From an uncultured Pirellulaceae bacterium (GTDB taxonomy: Bacteria > Planctomycetota > Planctomycetia > Pirellulales > Pirellulaceae): DNA of 64,000 bases. The notes below the pieces were generated by a model. It made no database searches, had not been told where the DNA came from, and was given only the letters and a program-made list of their open reading frames with translations. Every line of letters starts with the position of its first letter. Within the stretch, counting starts at the first letter, position 1. Where the stretch lies: assembly GCA_937967505.1 (NCBI GenBank), contig CALCJM010000064.1, positions 1 through 64,000 on the forward strand, read 5' to 3'. A program made the position numbers and the translations under genes. Below, piece after piece: positions 36,261-45,160 of this stretch.

Positions 36261-37025
36261 TTAGCAGTTCTTCTGCCGACTGACAAACAGTTCGTAGTCT
36301 TTTGCCGTGTCGATGCCCACCACGGGGTGTGCGATTACCCCGACTGAAATAGTTTCTCCAGCCTGCAATATCCGCAACTGCTCCAGTGACTCAATTTCTT
36401 CCAGTGGGGACCGTTTAAGCGAGGAATACTGCTCCAGAAAGTCCCGGCGATAGGCGTACAGCCCAATGTGCTGAAAAAAGGTCGCCGGTTGGGAATTGAG
36501 CAATCGGTCGTCCCAGACTTTGGGACACGGGATCGGCGAACGGCTGAAGTACATCGCGCGCTGCCTGGCGTCCATGACCACCTTCACGCAGGATGAGTCA
36601 TCCAGCTGCTGTCTACTGTGAATCGGTGTGGCCAAAGTAGCGACAACTGCTTGAGGATCATCGACCAACATCTGGATTGCCATGTCGATCGCGGCTCCCG
36701 GGATTTCAGGTTCGTCTCCCTGAACATTAACCACGATGTCGAACTGTCGATGCCGCGCCGACACTTCCGCCGCCCGGTCGGTACCGCTCTGATGAGTGGA
36801 TGCGGTCATTTCCACGTTGCCGCCAAACGCGGTCACCGCTTCATAGATTTCACGGTCATCGGCGGCAACGATGACTTCGTCAGCCAGTTGACTGCAACGG
36901 GCCGCGGCAAACGTATGCTCCAGCAGCGTTTTGCCCGTTTCATTTAACAGCAATTTGCGCGGCAAGCGTGTCGAAGCCAACCGGGCGGGAATGACGATCA
37001 GTGTTTTCAAGTCTGAATCCTTCAT
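36261..37025 (-). CDS. kdsB: 3-deoxy-manno-octulosonate cytidylyltransferase (CMP-Kdo synthetase)
   Basis: About 254 residues from the ATG at 37025. The signature is LIVIPARLASTRLPRKLLL, then VVNVQGDEPEIPG, VKVVMDARQRAMYFSRSPIP and QHIGLYAYRRDFL. It activates Kdo with CTP for lipopolysaccharide inner core synthesis. Its presence supports a Gram-negative, Kdo-containing envelope. It precedes pyrG by 63 bp. The region between its start and epmA (37026-37219) reads as an open frame but shows no domain character. Confidence 0.95.
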   Translation of the reverse strand: MKDSDLKTLIVIPARLASTRLPRKLLLNETGKTLLEHTFAAARCSQLADEVIVAADDREIYEAVTAFGGNVEMTASTHQSGTDRAAEVSARHRQFDIVVNVQGDEPEIPGAAIDMAIQMLVDDPQAVVATLATPIHSRQQLDDSSCVKVVMDARQRAMYFSRSPIPCPKVWDDRLLNSQPATFFQHIGLYAYRRDFLEQYSSLKRSPLEEIESLEQLRILQAGETISVGVIAHPVVGIDTAKDYELFVSRQKNC

Positions 37026-37219
37026 GCTTCGGCAAGCGCGTGGGTTAATGTTGTTATTGTCATCGCGATGGCCATTGTGGTAGTTGAACCGACCTGAAGG
37101 TAGACCGCCAGCAATCGCAGCGCCGCTCGCCAACCAACGTGGCGACGTTCGCCCGAGCGTGAACCGCAAACCTGTCAGCATCCTCTTTCTAACGTCGTCA
37201 ACAACACGACATCATCATT

Positions 37220-38203
37220 CTACGCGCGTTCCAACGGAAACGCGATGACGCGTTGAATGTTTTCACAACCGGCCAGCACCATCATCAACCGGTCTATCCC
37301 CACTGCCACGCCAGCACAAGCTGGCATGCCGGATCGCATCGCGTTGATCAAACGGCTGTCCTCAGGCAGTACCGGGCTGCCATCGCGCTGCCGCAACGCA
37401 TTATTTAACGCATTGCGTTTTCCCAGTTCGTCTGCATCCAGCAGCTCATGATAGCCGTTGCCCAATTCCACGCCATCAACGTACAGTTCAAATCGCTCAG
37501 CAACCGGAGGATCGTCGTGTCTGACTTTCGCCAGCGCCGCCTGGGATGCGGGCCAGTCGTAGATGATTGCCGGAGTTTTAAAACCAAGCTTCGGTTCCAC
37601 CAAATGGGTTAGCGCCAGATCCAACCAGAAATCCCGATCCGTTTCATGGGCAAATTCACCAACCGGGACCCCTTGGGTTTCCAGGGTTTCAGCAAATGAA
37701 GGGATTGGATCAGAAAATGGATCGACACTCGCATGTTTCTGGAACACTTCCCGATAGGTTAACATTTCACTTTGCGGGCGATTCAAAACGGCCGCGGCAA
37801 AATCCGACAACAGTCGCATCCCCGCACGCAAATCGTCACCGACACGATACCATTCGAGCATTGTGAATTCGGGATTGTGCCGTCTGCCGGATTCGGCCTG
37901 ACGAAATGCTTTGGCGATTTGATAGATGGCAGTTGCCCCCGAGGCCAGCAGTCGTTTCATGCAAAATTCCGGCGAGGTCTGTAGCCACAGCGTTTCATGA
38001 TCTTCAGTGCGGCCCGTCAGTGCGGATTTTTTCAGTCCCACCGGATGGATGTATCGATCGACCACCGTATCCTGTGACAGCAGTGGCGTTTCCACATGGA
38101 TAAACTTGCGCGAGGCAAAGAACTCGTGGATCGCCAACGTCAACTGCGAGCGCCGTTGGAGCATCTCGATGGACGCGGTCGGTTTGAAATCTGCGGAAGC
38201 CAA
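37220..38203 (-). CDS. epmA: EF-P lysine lysyltransferase, GenX/PoxA type
   Basis: 327 residues, a class II lysyl-tRNA-synthetase catalytic domain without the anticodon-binding domain, as in EpmA. Motifs are ETPLLSQDTVVDRYIHP, RTEDHETLWLQTSPEFCMKRLLA, RHNPEFTMLEWYR and VELGNGYHELLDADEL, with the ending GMPACAGVAVGIDRLMMVLAG. EpmA attaches beta-lysine to elongation factor P. No efp, epmB or epmC gene is in the window. The start is TTG at 38203, which keeps the conserved N-terminal helix (TASIEMLQRRSQLTLAIHEFF). Starting at the ATG at 38164 would cut it. Confidence 0.92.
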   Translation of the reverse strand: MASADFKPTASIEMLQRRSQLTLAIHEFFASRKFIHVETPLLSQDTVVDRYIHPVGLKKSALTGRTEDHETLWLQTSPEFCMKRLLASGATAIYQIAKAFRQAESGRRHNPEFTMLEWYRVGDDLRAGMRLLSDFAAAVLNRPQSEMLTYREVFQKHASVDPFSDPIPSFAETLETQGVPVGEFAHETDRDFWLDLALTHLVEPKLGFKTPAIIYDWPASQAALAKVRHDDPPVAERFELYVDGVELGNGYHELLDADELGKRNALNNALRQRDGSPVLPEDSRLINAMRSGMPACAGVAVGIDRLMMVLAGCENIQRVIAFPLERA

Positions 38204-38245
38204 TTCAGTCTCGCGGAGAAACGGGAACGCGATTGATGCTGGAAT

Positions 38246-38325
38246 ACGGTGGGAGCTTCAAACATTGTAACCCGAGATTGGAAATTTGGGGTGTGCCCGG
38301 CTTATCCTGACTCAGTTCCCACCGT
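38246..38325. other. 12-bp stem with a 56-nt loop in the selA-epmA gap
   Basis: ACGGTGGGAGCT at 38246 pairs with AGTTCCCACCGT ending at 38325, with 12 positions and one G-U on the plus-strand RNA. The gap between the selA stop and the epmA start is 236 bp. I tested it as a tRNA: there is no TTC-type T-loop and no matching anticodon arm. There is no T-run, so it is not a simple terminator. Its function is unknown. Confidence 0.45.
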
Positions 38326-38439
38326 CGCTTGTAGAATACTCCCGCCACCCCGTGGCTTAACTTGGTCACCCACGAAGGCCCTTGATGTCTGGAGCCACCG
38401 CCGGGCGCGGTCTTGGTTTCCACTCAATCCGGGCTGAGA

Positions 38440-39852
38440 TTAACTACCCGCGCTGCCAGTGCCGGCCGTGGCCAACGTTTCGAGTACTGAAACCAGTTTT
38501 GCATCTTCAGCCGGGAAAACAGTCCGCATGTCAATTAGATAGCGATCCTTTTGCACGCGCCCCATCACCCCCGGATCACTGTCCCGCATTTTTTGGCCAA
38601 TCCAGCTGGCTGTGCGACCTTCCACGGAGATCATCACCGAATAACTTGGCAGCTCCTGCGTCGGTAAACTTCCACCGCCTAACATCGACCGGGACTCGAC
38701 CACCTCGCACTGCCCGATACAGCCCACACCATTGACCTGCGCGGCAATCTTTTCACCTCGCAGTTTCAGGTTTGCTGCCGGCGTGGATAACATCGTCAGC
38801 AGTGGGATCGACTGTTCGGCAGATTCAATATTTCGATACTGCTTCAAAGTGGCCGCCAGTGCCGCCAGCGTCATCTTGCCAACGCGCATCGCGCGCATCA
38901 ACGGGTTGGCCAGAATCGCATCGATATACTTTTGCTTGCCGACGATGATGCCACATTGCGGGCCACCAATCAATTTGTCACCGCTGAATAACGCCACGTC
39001 CGCCCCGTCGGCGATGCTTTGGCTGACCACCGGTTCGTCGGCCAGACCGTATTGGGAGAAATCAATCAGCGCTCCGCTACCGACATCGTCAATTACCGGT
39101 ACCCCGTGCTTTTTCCCCACCTCCACCAACTCACGCGTGCTGACGGTGGCGGTGAATCCAACAATCTCGAAATTGCTGGGATGGACCTTCAGCAAGGCCC
39201 CTGTTTCCTCATGGATCGCATTGGCGTAATCCGAACCGCGTGTCTTATTGGTCGTCCCTACCTCTTTCAGTTTGCAACCACTGCACTCCATCACGTCCGG
39301 CAAACGATAGCTGCCACCAATTTCGATTAACTGCCCGCGTGAGACAATTACTTCTTTGCCACCAGCCATTGACGCCAGCGTGATCATGGTCGCCGCTGCG
39401 TTGTTGTTTACCACTACCGCAGATTCGGCACCGGTCAACTCGCACAGTAATTTCTGAACCGCATTGACGCGCTGACTGCGTTGACCGCTATGTAAATCAA
39501 TCTCCACGCTGGCATACCCGGCACTGATCGATGCCACTTCATCAATCGCCGCCTTGCAAAGCGGGGCTCGCCCCAACCCCGTGTGAAGAATAATTCCCGT
39601 TCCATTGATCGCACGGCGCAATACAGGCTGATCCTCGCGCGTCAGCCAATCCGCAATGTGTTCCGCCATGTCCGACGGCGAAGGGATGTCAATGTCCTCG
39701 GTGGCCGCATGGACTTTCTCTTTTAGGTCGTCAATAAACGTGCGCACGCCATCGACCACAACCTGATGGTTGACCTTATCCACCATCTTTTTCAGTTGTG
39801 GACTCTCCAACAACTGGTTCACTGAGGGAATGTTGCGAAAAATATTAGCCAT
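38440..39852 (-). CDS. selA: L-seryl-tRNA(Sec) selenium transferase
   Basis: About 470 residues from the ATG at 39852 (MANIFRNIPSVNQLLESP). It is a PLP enzyme: the cofactor Lys is in ALFSGDKLIGGPQCGIIVG, and GTGIILHTGLGRAPL, VVNNNAAATMI and VEVGTTNKTRGSDY-like segments are typical. It converts Ser-tRNA(Sec) to Sec-tRNA(Sec) with selenophosphate. It lies 160 bp downstream of selB on the same strand. The gap holds three 14-bp tandem repeats. selD and tRNA-Sec were not found in this window. Confidence 0.95.
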   Translation of the reverse strand: MANIFRNIPSVNQLLESPQLKKMVDKVNHQVVVDGVRTFIDDLKEKVHAATEDIDIPSPSDMAEHIADWLTREDQPVLRRAINGTGIILHTGLGRAPLCKAAIDEVASISAGYASVEIDLHSGQRSQRVNAVQKLLCELTGAESAVVVNNNAAATMITLASMAGGKEVIVSRGQLIEIGGSYRLPDVMECSGCKLKEVGTTNKTRGSDYANAIHEETGALLKVHPSNFEIVGFTATVSTRELVEVGKKHGVPVIDDVGSGALIDFSQYGLADEPVVSQSIADGADVALFSGDKLIGGPQCGIIVGKQKYIDAILANPLMRAMRVGKMTLAALAATLKQYRNIESAEQSIPLLTMLSTPAANLKLRGEKIAAQVNGVGCIGQCEVVESRSMLGGGSLPTQELPSYSVMISVEGRTASWIGQKMRDSDPGVMGRVQKDRYLIDMRTVFPAEDAKLVSVLETLATAGTGSAGS

Positions 39853-39921
39853 GTCATTTCTACCGAAAAATGGTTTTCTACAAGTGACTTTTGGAAAATA
39901 CAGTCGGGGGACATTCAACGT

Positions 39922-39963
39922 CAGGTGGTAACTTGCAGGTGGTAACTTGCAGGTGATAAATTG
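39922..39963. repeat. 14-bp tandem repeat, three copies, between selB and selA
   Basis: CAGGTGGTAACTTG occurs twice exactly and is followed by CAGGTGATAAATTG. It sits in the untranslated gap between the selB stop and the selA start. It could be a slippage repeat. An effect on selA translation is conceivable but unsupported. Confidence 0.8.
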
Positions 39964-40012
39964 CAAACGACAATCGACAGCTGACGACCGACCGGCCCCC
40001 AATGCGATCAGG

Positions 40013-41971
40013 CTATTGAACACCTGGATCCACCAGCACGCGTTTGTCTCCTACTCGCCGGGTGAATTCGATTCGGTCAAGAAATTCACATAACGGCACC
40101 GAGTATTTTCTGGAAACACCCAGCACCTGACGAATGTCGCTGATGGTTAAACCGTCGGTGTCGGCAATGGCATCGATTAATTGTTGTTTTACTTTTGCCA
40201 TTGTTTCAGCATGAATGTGAAAGCCGTCCGGGTCCAACCGGACCATGTCTCCATTTTCGCATGCCATCGACAATAGTTCAGCGACGGAGTCTTTATTCTT
40301 TGTTGCGGCCTGTTGCAGTTTTTTGATCGTCGGGCCTTCCAATCCGCTAGATTTTACTTGTCCGATCAAAGATTCCAACAGTACCTTCTGTCCCTTGGAA
40401 AGTTTGGGGCCGCGCCCGGCCAGTCCGATCGAATTGACATTGGCCGTGATCTTTTTTTCCTTTTTCAATTGATCCACCGCTGCGGCCAATACCTCCGGAG
40501 AGTCCAGATACTGAAAACTGGCCTCCAGTACATTTCTGGGATGAGTGAATCGCAAGGGGTACTGGTCGTGCAGTGCGGACAGTTTGGCGATGATTCGGTC
40601 GGCCACTTGGTTCAAGCGGTCGCGATGCACCTCGAGATTCCTAGACTGGCTTAATCGCAACTGCAGTAGCGTACCGTCGTCGATCAGTTTGGCCACCATG
40701 CCGCCGCCTGCGGGGACACCGGCAATACGCGGCAGATCACTTTCCTCCCACTGCCGTCGGTCGGATCCACCGGGGGCTTGCGAGAGGTAAATCGCCGACG
40801 ACGCCCGAGTGGCGGCATCGGTGCTGGTCAATGCGGTGACGTGTTTCAGGTCAACGGCGTCCGGTTTCTTCAGCAGTACCGGGTTGGGGTGCAGGATCCG
40901 TCCCCCGCCGATTGTCATCACGGGGGATTCCGAACGCAGGATAAATGGCTGGTTATAGACCGCGACCGCCTCTTCATGCAGATACAACTGTGCAAAAGCG
41001 CGGCCGCCCGGTTCGGCAACAGCTTCACCTGAAGCGTTCAACAGCCGGACATTCGCCAGAATCTCGGCTGTTCCAATATGAAAACGTACCTTCGAGCGAT
41101 CTTTTAACGGTCGTTTAAGATCACTCAACAACTGAATCTCGACCAACACCATCGACGAAGGGCGCAGGAAACCGGTCGCCGTCAATTCGTGCCCGCGACC
41201 AATTTTCTGGTGATGGATCCCTGCCAGATTAATCGCAGCGCGCTGCCCGCGGTGAACGGTCTGCGCGGTGGAATCATGGTTCTGAATTCCACGTATACGC
41301 ACGTCAATGTTGCCGGGCTGAAGCTGAACCTGATCGCCAACGGCGATTTGGCCGCTGGCGACGCTGCCGGTTACCACCGTGCCGTGACCTTCGATCGTAA
41401 ACGTGCGATCGACTGCCATTCGGAAGGGGGCCTGTAGCGCCAATGTGCGGTCAGCGGCCGCTTGCCGGCAACAATCGATAATGGCCGATTTCAGTTGGTC
41501 GATTCCCTCACCGGTTTTGCTGCTGCAACGCACGATAGTAGCACCCTCCAGAAACGATCCGGCCACGCGCGAGCGGATTTCGTCCTCCACCAACTCCAGC
41601 CACTCATCCTCCACCAGATCGCATTTGGTCAGCGCAATCACGCCGGCCGGCAGTTTTAGCATCCGCAAAATATCAAGGTGCTCGATGGTCTGCTGTTTGA
41701 CCGAATCGTCAGCCGCCACCACCAGCATCGCCAGGTCCATCCCGGTAGCACCTGAGAGCATCTGGCGGACAAATTTTTCATGGCCCGGCACATCCACGAC
41801 ACCAATTTTCCATGGGGCGAGGTCGAGAAAAGCATACCCCGGCTCGATCGTGATGCCACGTTTCTTCTCTTCGGGCAATCGATCTGTCGCCGTGCCGGTA
41901 AGCGCTTCTATCAGTGACGTCTTGCCGTGGTCAATATGTCCGGCAGTACCCAAAATCAAATCGTGATGCAT
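40013..41971 (-). CDS. selB: selenocysteine-specific elongation factor
   Basis: About 652 residues from the ATG at 41971 (MHHDLILGTAGHIDHGKTSL); the 88 upstream residues in the ORF track come from non-coding DNA and the palindromic repeat. GTPase motifs are GHIDHGKT, DVPGHEKF and TKCD. Domains II and III follow. The C-terminal winged-helix repeats that bind the SECIS hairpin end in ISDIRQVLGVSRKYSVPLCEFLDRIEFTRRVGDKRVLVDPG, the normal SelB tail. It delivers Sec-tRNA to UGA codons. Together with selA it shows that the organism can make selenoproteins. Confidence 0.96.
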   Translation of the reverse strand: MHHDLILGTAGHIDHGKTSLIEALTGTATDRLPEEKKRGITIEPGYAFLDLAPWKIGVVDVPGHEKFVRQMLSGATGMDLAMLVVAADDSVKQQTIEHLDILRMLKLPAGVIALTKCDLVEDEWLELVEDEIRSRVAGSFLEGATIVRCSSKTGEGIDQLKSAIIDCCRQAAADRTLALQAPFRMAVDRTFTIEGHGTVVTGSVASGQIAVGDQVQLQPGNIDVRIRGIQNHDSTAQTVHRGQRAAINLAGIHHQKIGRGHELTATGFLRPSSMVLVEIQLLSDLKRPLKDRSKVRFHIGTAEILANVRLLNASGEAVAEPGGRAFAQLYLHEEAVAVYNQPFILRSESPVMTIGGGRILHPNPVLLKKPDAVDLKHVTALTSTDAATRASSAIYLSQAPGGSDRRQWEESDLPRIAGVPAGGGMVAKLIDDGTLLQLRLSQSRNLEVHRDRLNQVADRIIAKLSALHDQYPLRFTHPRNVLEASFQYLDSPEVLAAAVDQLKKEKKITANVNSIGLAGRGPKLSKGQKVLLESLIGQVKSSGLEGPTIKKLQQAATKNKDSVAELLSMACENGDMVRLDPDGFHIHAETMAKVKQQLIDAIADTDGLTISDIRQVLGVSRKYSVPLCEFLDRIEFTRRVGDKRVLVDPGVQ

Positions 41972-42021
41972 GCCTTCGATTATAGCAGAGATCCAGAGTA
42001 TTACGACGAGCCAACCAGCTA

Positions 42022-42124
42022 AGGCGCTTGGCAGTTGGGGATTTACCATCCGATGGCGACGCTGCCAGCGTCGGAACGAAGCTGGCAGCATCGCAAACGA
42101 TAAGCTTTCAACTGCCAATCGCCT
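42022..42124. repeat. 103-bp palindromic dispersed element, copy A
   Basis: Outer arms AGGCGCTTGGCAGTTG and CAACTGCCAATCGCCT are near-perfect inverted repeats. The inner arm carries GACGCTGCCAGCGTC. The loop is around GGAACGAA. The whole element can fold into a ~46-bp hairpin. It lies 50 bp upstream of the selB ATG. Three more copies of the same length occur at 50651, 54061 and 58110. Confidence 0.88.
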
Positions 42125-42388
42125 AACATGCCAACAGTTGACCGTCGCGCAGCTAAACGTCAAAGCTTGCCTGCTGTGATCAACGACGCCTAACCACGCA
42201 CATGCTGTCCCGCTGATTGGGACGACCAGAGCCAAATCGCGCTAGATCAGACTAGGTCAAACCCAACCACTGATGGGCAACTTAATGGGCCGGGCAGCGG
42301 GGGCACGACATGTGGCATAAGGCGAAATTTACAGTGACGACTGATGGTGCCAATGGCTTCAGTGTGCGACCTACGGCGATTTCCCAGC

Positions 42389-43558
42389 CTATCGCCAGAT
42401 TGTTTTGGAGGGGTTCGGAGGCAACACAACCTGTTCGGGAGTTTTGCTATCTCCAGCCGACAAACCAGGAACGTCAATTGACTGCCGGCTGGCGGCGACC
42501 CGACGACTTGACTGTCCCGTCTTCATCTGTTTTGCGTACCAGCCCTGATTGATGGGTAGGTTGGCGACTGATACTGCCGGGCTGCCAGATTTTTCTCCCA
42601 AACTCGTGCCGGCCAATCGCCTCTCGGGAGCCACGAACCGTTCGTCCTCGCCACGTTGGTAGGATTCTGTAGTGCCGGCGGCAGTGCGGCCGGGGTTGGT
42701 CGGCTTGGCTGCCAACATGGGGCCTTGAGCACGGTCGGGCTGTTCGCCTGCATCACCTGAACGCAGCCAGTCCATCCACGCCAGTTGTAGTTCGGAAAGG
42801 TCGCGATAGCCAAAATGTTGCTCGGTCGCCCGATCCCACGCCACCAGTTCAAAACCTCTGCGTTCGGCGTTCATGCCTGTCGTCAAGTATTCCAGGAAGT
42901 GCCGACGGCCTTTCTGCTGAATCAAAAACTTCGCCAGACTATAACCTTGCGCGTACAGCGGCAGGATGTCATGCGGATAGTTTCGCATCGTGAACATGCG
43001 ATTGAACGGAATCCCGCGCGAAGGCGTTCCTCCCAGAAAACTAATCAACATATTGTGATTCTTTGTGCGTTCGCTGATGTGTTCGACCGTGGTGCAGGCC
43101 CCTTCATCAGCCCACCTTGGTAACGGGCGACCAAAATGAGTGGCAAAAATAGTGTGCGTCACCTCGTGTGGCAGCACGGCATCGAGCAACCTTTCGGGGG
43201 GGCCAAAGATCTTCATCTGCCACCCGGTCGGATAACCGCGACTGGCTTGTGGGGGCGTCATGAAGGCAAAACTGGTCTCGCCACCGGCATGCATGCCAAT
43301 CTCAACGGTAATTGGGCAGCGCTCTTGCCATGGCTTGATCTCGTACCCCAGCCACTCCATCGACAACTCCCGCCGATAGCGCTCGGCTGCCTCTGCAATC
43401 CTTCGTGCAAACCCGCGATCCTCGGCGTAGACGACAAAATTCTCCGACGCCACCGGAACCATTGTCTGCAACGCCAACGCCCCACTGCACTGAAAAACCG
43501 TGGCCGTAACAGCACACACTGCCAACGAAATCCGACATAGTTGCATTGAAAATCGCAT
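42389..43558 (-). CDS. secreted MA-like (DUF1570-type) putative zinc peptidase
   Basis: About 389 residues from the ATG at 43558, preceded by AAGGA. The signal peptide is MRFSMQLCRISLAVCAVTATVFQCSG. The domain resembles gluzincin-like peptidases of planctomycetes. VLPHEVTHTIFATHFGRPLPRWADEGACT contains His-Glu-x-x-His near residue 128 and the downstream Glu of WADEG as the third zinc ligand. LYAQGYSLAKFLIQQKG is the typical following helix. The C-terminal ~120 residues are Pro/Ala/Ser-rich and probably disordered. The substrate is unknown; it is an exported protein. Confidence 0.78.
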   Translation of the reverse strand: MRFSMQLCRISLAVCAVTATVFQCSGALALQTMVPVASENFVVYAEDRGFARRIAEAAERYRRELSMEWLGYEIKPWQERCPITVEIGMHAGGETSFAFMTPPQASRGYPTGWQMKIFGPPERLLDAVLPHEVTHTIFATHFGRPLPRWADEGACTTVEHISERTKNHNMLISFLGGTPSRGIPFNRMFTMRNYPHDILPLYAQGYSLAKFLIQQKGRRHFLEYLTTGMNAERRGFELVAWDRATEQHFGYRDLSELQLAWMDWLRSGDAGEQPDRAQGPMLAAKPTNPGRTAAGTTESYQRGEDERFVAPERRLAGTSLGEKSGSPAVSVANLPINQGWYAKQMKTGQSSRRVAASRQSIDVPGLSAGDSKTPEQVVLPPNPSKTIWR

Positions 43559-43882
43559 GATGAATCCTTCCGTGGATTGTGTTGGGCCACAACGCATACA
43601 ACGCTTGGGTCGCGCTGAAAGGCAGGGCGCGGCAGCCGTCCTAGCTGCCAGTCTTGCGGATGTACGGTCAGCAGTTGCTGTGCTCCGCCAGTCGGCTACG
43701 TACGTCACCAACCGTTCAGAGGTTCATCCCAAAATGGTTTGCGGAATAATTTCTCTGGCGTTTAAAACTTATCTCATTTACCCCTGATAACAAAGGTGAA
43801 TTCACGCCCCGCTTCCGCGGCACGACTGCTAGCGGGTGGGGGGCGCTTCCGATCTTCAACCTCAGTCCATCGGGAGGGTGTG
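43559..43882. other. 324-bp gap ahead of a tiny ORF
   Basis: This is the promoter region of the MA-like peptidase. The in-frame upstream extension of that ORF (43559-43711) has no domain character. No repeat or terminator was seen. Confidence 0.35.
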
Positions 43883-43999
43883 ATGAAATTGGTGTCCATG
43901 GTTTCACATCAATTACACGCTGTCACGTTGGTGGTCGTCTTTCTCCTGGTTCAACGGCTCCCTGATCGCGTTTTGTACGCTGAACACTGGCCGAACTAA
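43883..43999 (+). CDS. possible 38-residue membrane or secreted peptide
   Basis: The ATG at 43883 has a good ribosome-binding site (GGGAGGG, seven bases upstream). The product MKLVSMVSHQLHAVTLVVVFLL, then QRLPDRVLYAEHWPN, has one hydrophobic segment. It could be a small membrane protein or a truncated gene start. It shares no frame with a neighbour, and nothing else supports it. Confidence 0.3.
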   Translation: MKLVSMVSHQLHAVTLVVVFLLVQRLPDRVLYAEHWPN

Positions 44000-44020
44000 T
44001 CGTGAATCATGTGACGGGGG

Positions 44021-44488
44021 CTATTGCGTGTATGTCAATGCATAGATGTTGCCATCGTCCTGAATGACCACCCAACCATGGCGACCAAAAAACGCCTGCG
44101 AATCGTACTTGGTCAATTGGGTAAATGTACTTTCAGCCAACCACCACCGGGGCTGTGACGGCGGTGCATCATAGTTTGGTGAATCAATCGGCGGAGTTTT
44201 CATACCAGCCTTCCATTTTGCCACGTCATCAGGCGAGACTTTCATCCAGACAAAAGAGCGAAAGTCGGCAGGTCCCAGCTGTCCATCACCAAACTGAAGC
44301 TCGATCAAGTGGGCATCAGCGATGGTTGAAGGCAAAGGCGTATTGGATTCAACGACGCGCGAAACCCCGGCAATGCGTTCGGCAACCGTGCCGGTAATTT
44401 CGTGTGCTTGGTTTTGAGTGCCGCCACACCCGGAGACCACGGCCAACAACAGAAAAAAGATGAACTTTGCCATTAATCGAGTGCCCAT
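44021..44488 (-). CDS. hypothetical lipoprotein
   Basis: About 155 residues from the ATG at 44488 (MGTRLMAKFIFFLLLAVVSGCGG). VVSGC is a lipobox, so the mature protein would be anchored by its Cys. The ORF-track start is 46 codons too early. The mature region is not recognised. It has Trp-rich segments (RSFVWMKVSPDDVAKWKAGM, PSQPRWWLAESTF) and ends in a short beta-like stretch (GWVVIQDDGNIYALTYTQ). Small lipoproteins of this type recur in planctomycetes. It stands alone. Confidence 0.65.
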   Translation of the reverse strand: MGTRLMAKFIFFLLLAVVSGCGGTQNQAHEITGTVAERIAGVSRVVESNTPLPSTIADAHLIELQFGDGQLGPADFRSFVWMKVSPDDVAKWKAGMKTPPIDSPNYDAPPSQPRWWLAESTFTQLTKYDSQAFFGRHGWVVIQDDGNIYALTYTQ

Positions 44489-44762
44489 CACGAAAGGTGT
44501 TGGTCTCATCGCTCTGAAGGGGGCACGTGAGTTTACAGCACGGTCGATCCAGGTAAAACGGACGCACGTCGCCAAACGATGACGGAATGACCTCCAAGGC
44601 ATTTTGGCGCAAAGTCTATATTTCATTTTTTACATTTCAAATTTCAGCAGTGAACCCGCCGCAGTACGCTTACTCGGCGGTTGACGGTTCTCGGCCATGT
44701 TCTAATTGATTGATCGAACGCATCAGCAGTTGTCGGTAGCCCTATCGTCGTAATTGGCGCGT

Positions 44763-44793
44763 AAAAAAAGCCGTCGCAGAGTCTCGACGGCTT
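44763..44793 (-). terminator. intrinsic terminator of the HU gene
   Basis: On the minus strand AAGCCGTCG-8 nt-CGACGGCTT is followed by a run of T, about 40 bp after the HU stop. The perfect stem and T-run mark a strong intrinsic terminator. Confidence 0.88.
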
Positions 44794-44833
44794 CCTGATT
44801 TTGTGCTTTTGCAAGGGGTTTGCACAAACAGGC

Positions 44834-45160
44834 TTAAATGGCCATGTCCTTGAGTCCTTTGAGAGGACGAATTTTTACAACGCGGCTGGCCGGCTTTGGC
44901 TTGGCCCAAACCATTTCGCCGGTACCCGGATTACGGACTTCGCGTTTTGGCATGGCAGGCTTGTCGCGCACAACAATTTTGCACAGGCCGGGGATCGTGA
45001 ACTGACCGCAGCCCTTTTTGTTGACGTTCTTTTCAATTTCTGCACTCAGAGCATCGAAGAAGCTGGCGACATCTTTTTTTGTCATGCCTGTAGCTTCGGC
45101 GAGGTTGTTCATGATCTCTGATTTCGTAGGTGCTTTCATTGCGGCAGCTTTTTTCGCCAT
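44834..45160 (-). CDS. HU-family DNA-binding protein with basic tail
   Basis: 108 residues. The core is HU/IHF-like: TKSEIMNNLAEATGMTKKDVASFFDALSAEI, then GQFTIPGLCKIVVRDKPAMPKREVRNPGTGEMVWAKPKPA. The usual DNA-binding arm motif GRNPxTGE is present as VRNPGTGE. The ending SRVVKIRPLKGLKDMAI is longer and more basic than in enterobacterial HU, as in planctomycete homologues. It has AAGGA nine bases upstream of the ATG and a strong terminator after the stop, so it is a single-gene unit. It should be an abundant nucleoid protein. Confidence 0.92.
   Translation of the reverse strand: MAKKAAAMKAPTKSEIMNNLAEATGMTKKDVASFFDALSAEIEKNVNKKGCGQFTIPGLCKIVVRDKPAMPKREVRNPGTGEMVWAKPKPASRVVKIRPLKGLKDMAI

Noticed and set aside
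38246-38325. tRNA-like fold in the selA-epmA gap
   Set aside because: The end stem is good, but there is no T-loop, no anticodon arm and no discriminator pattern.
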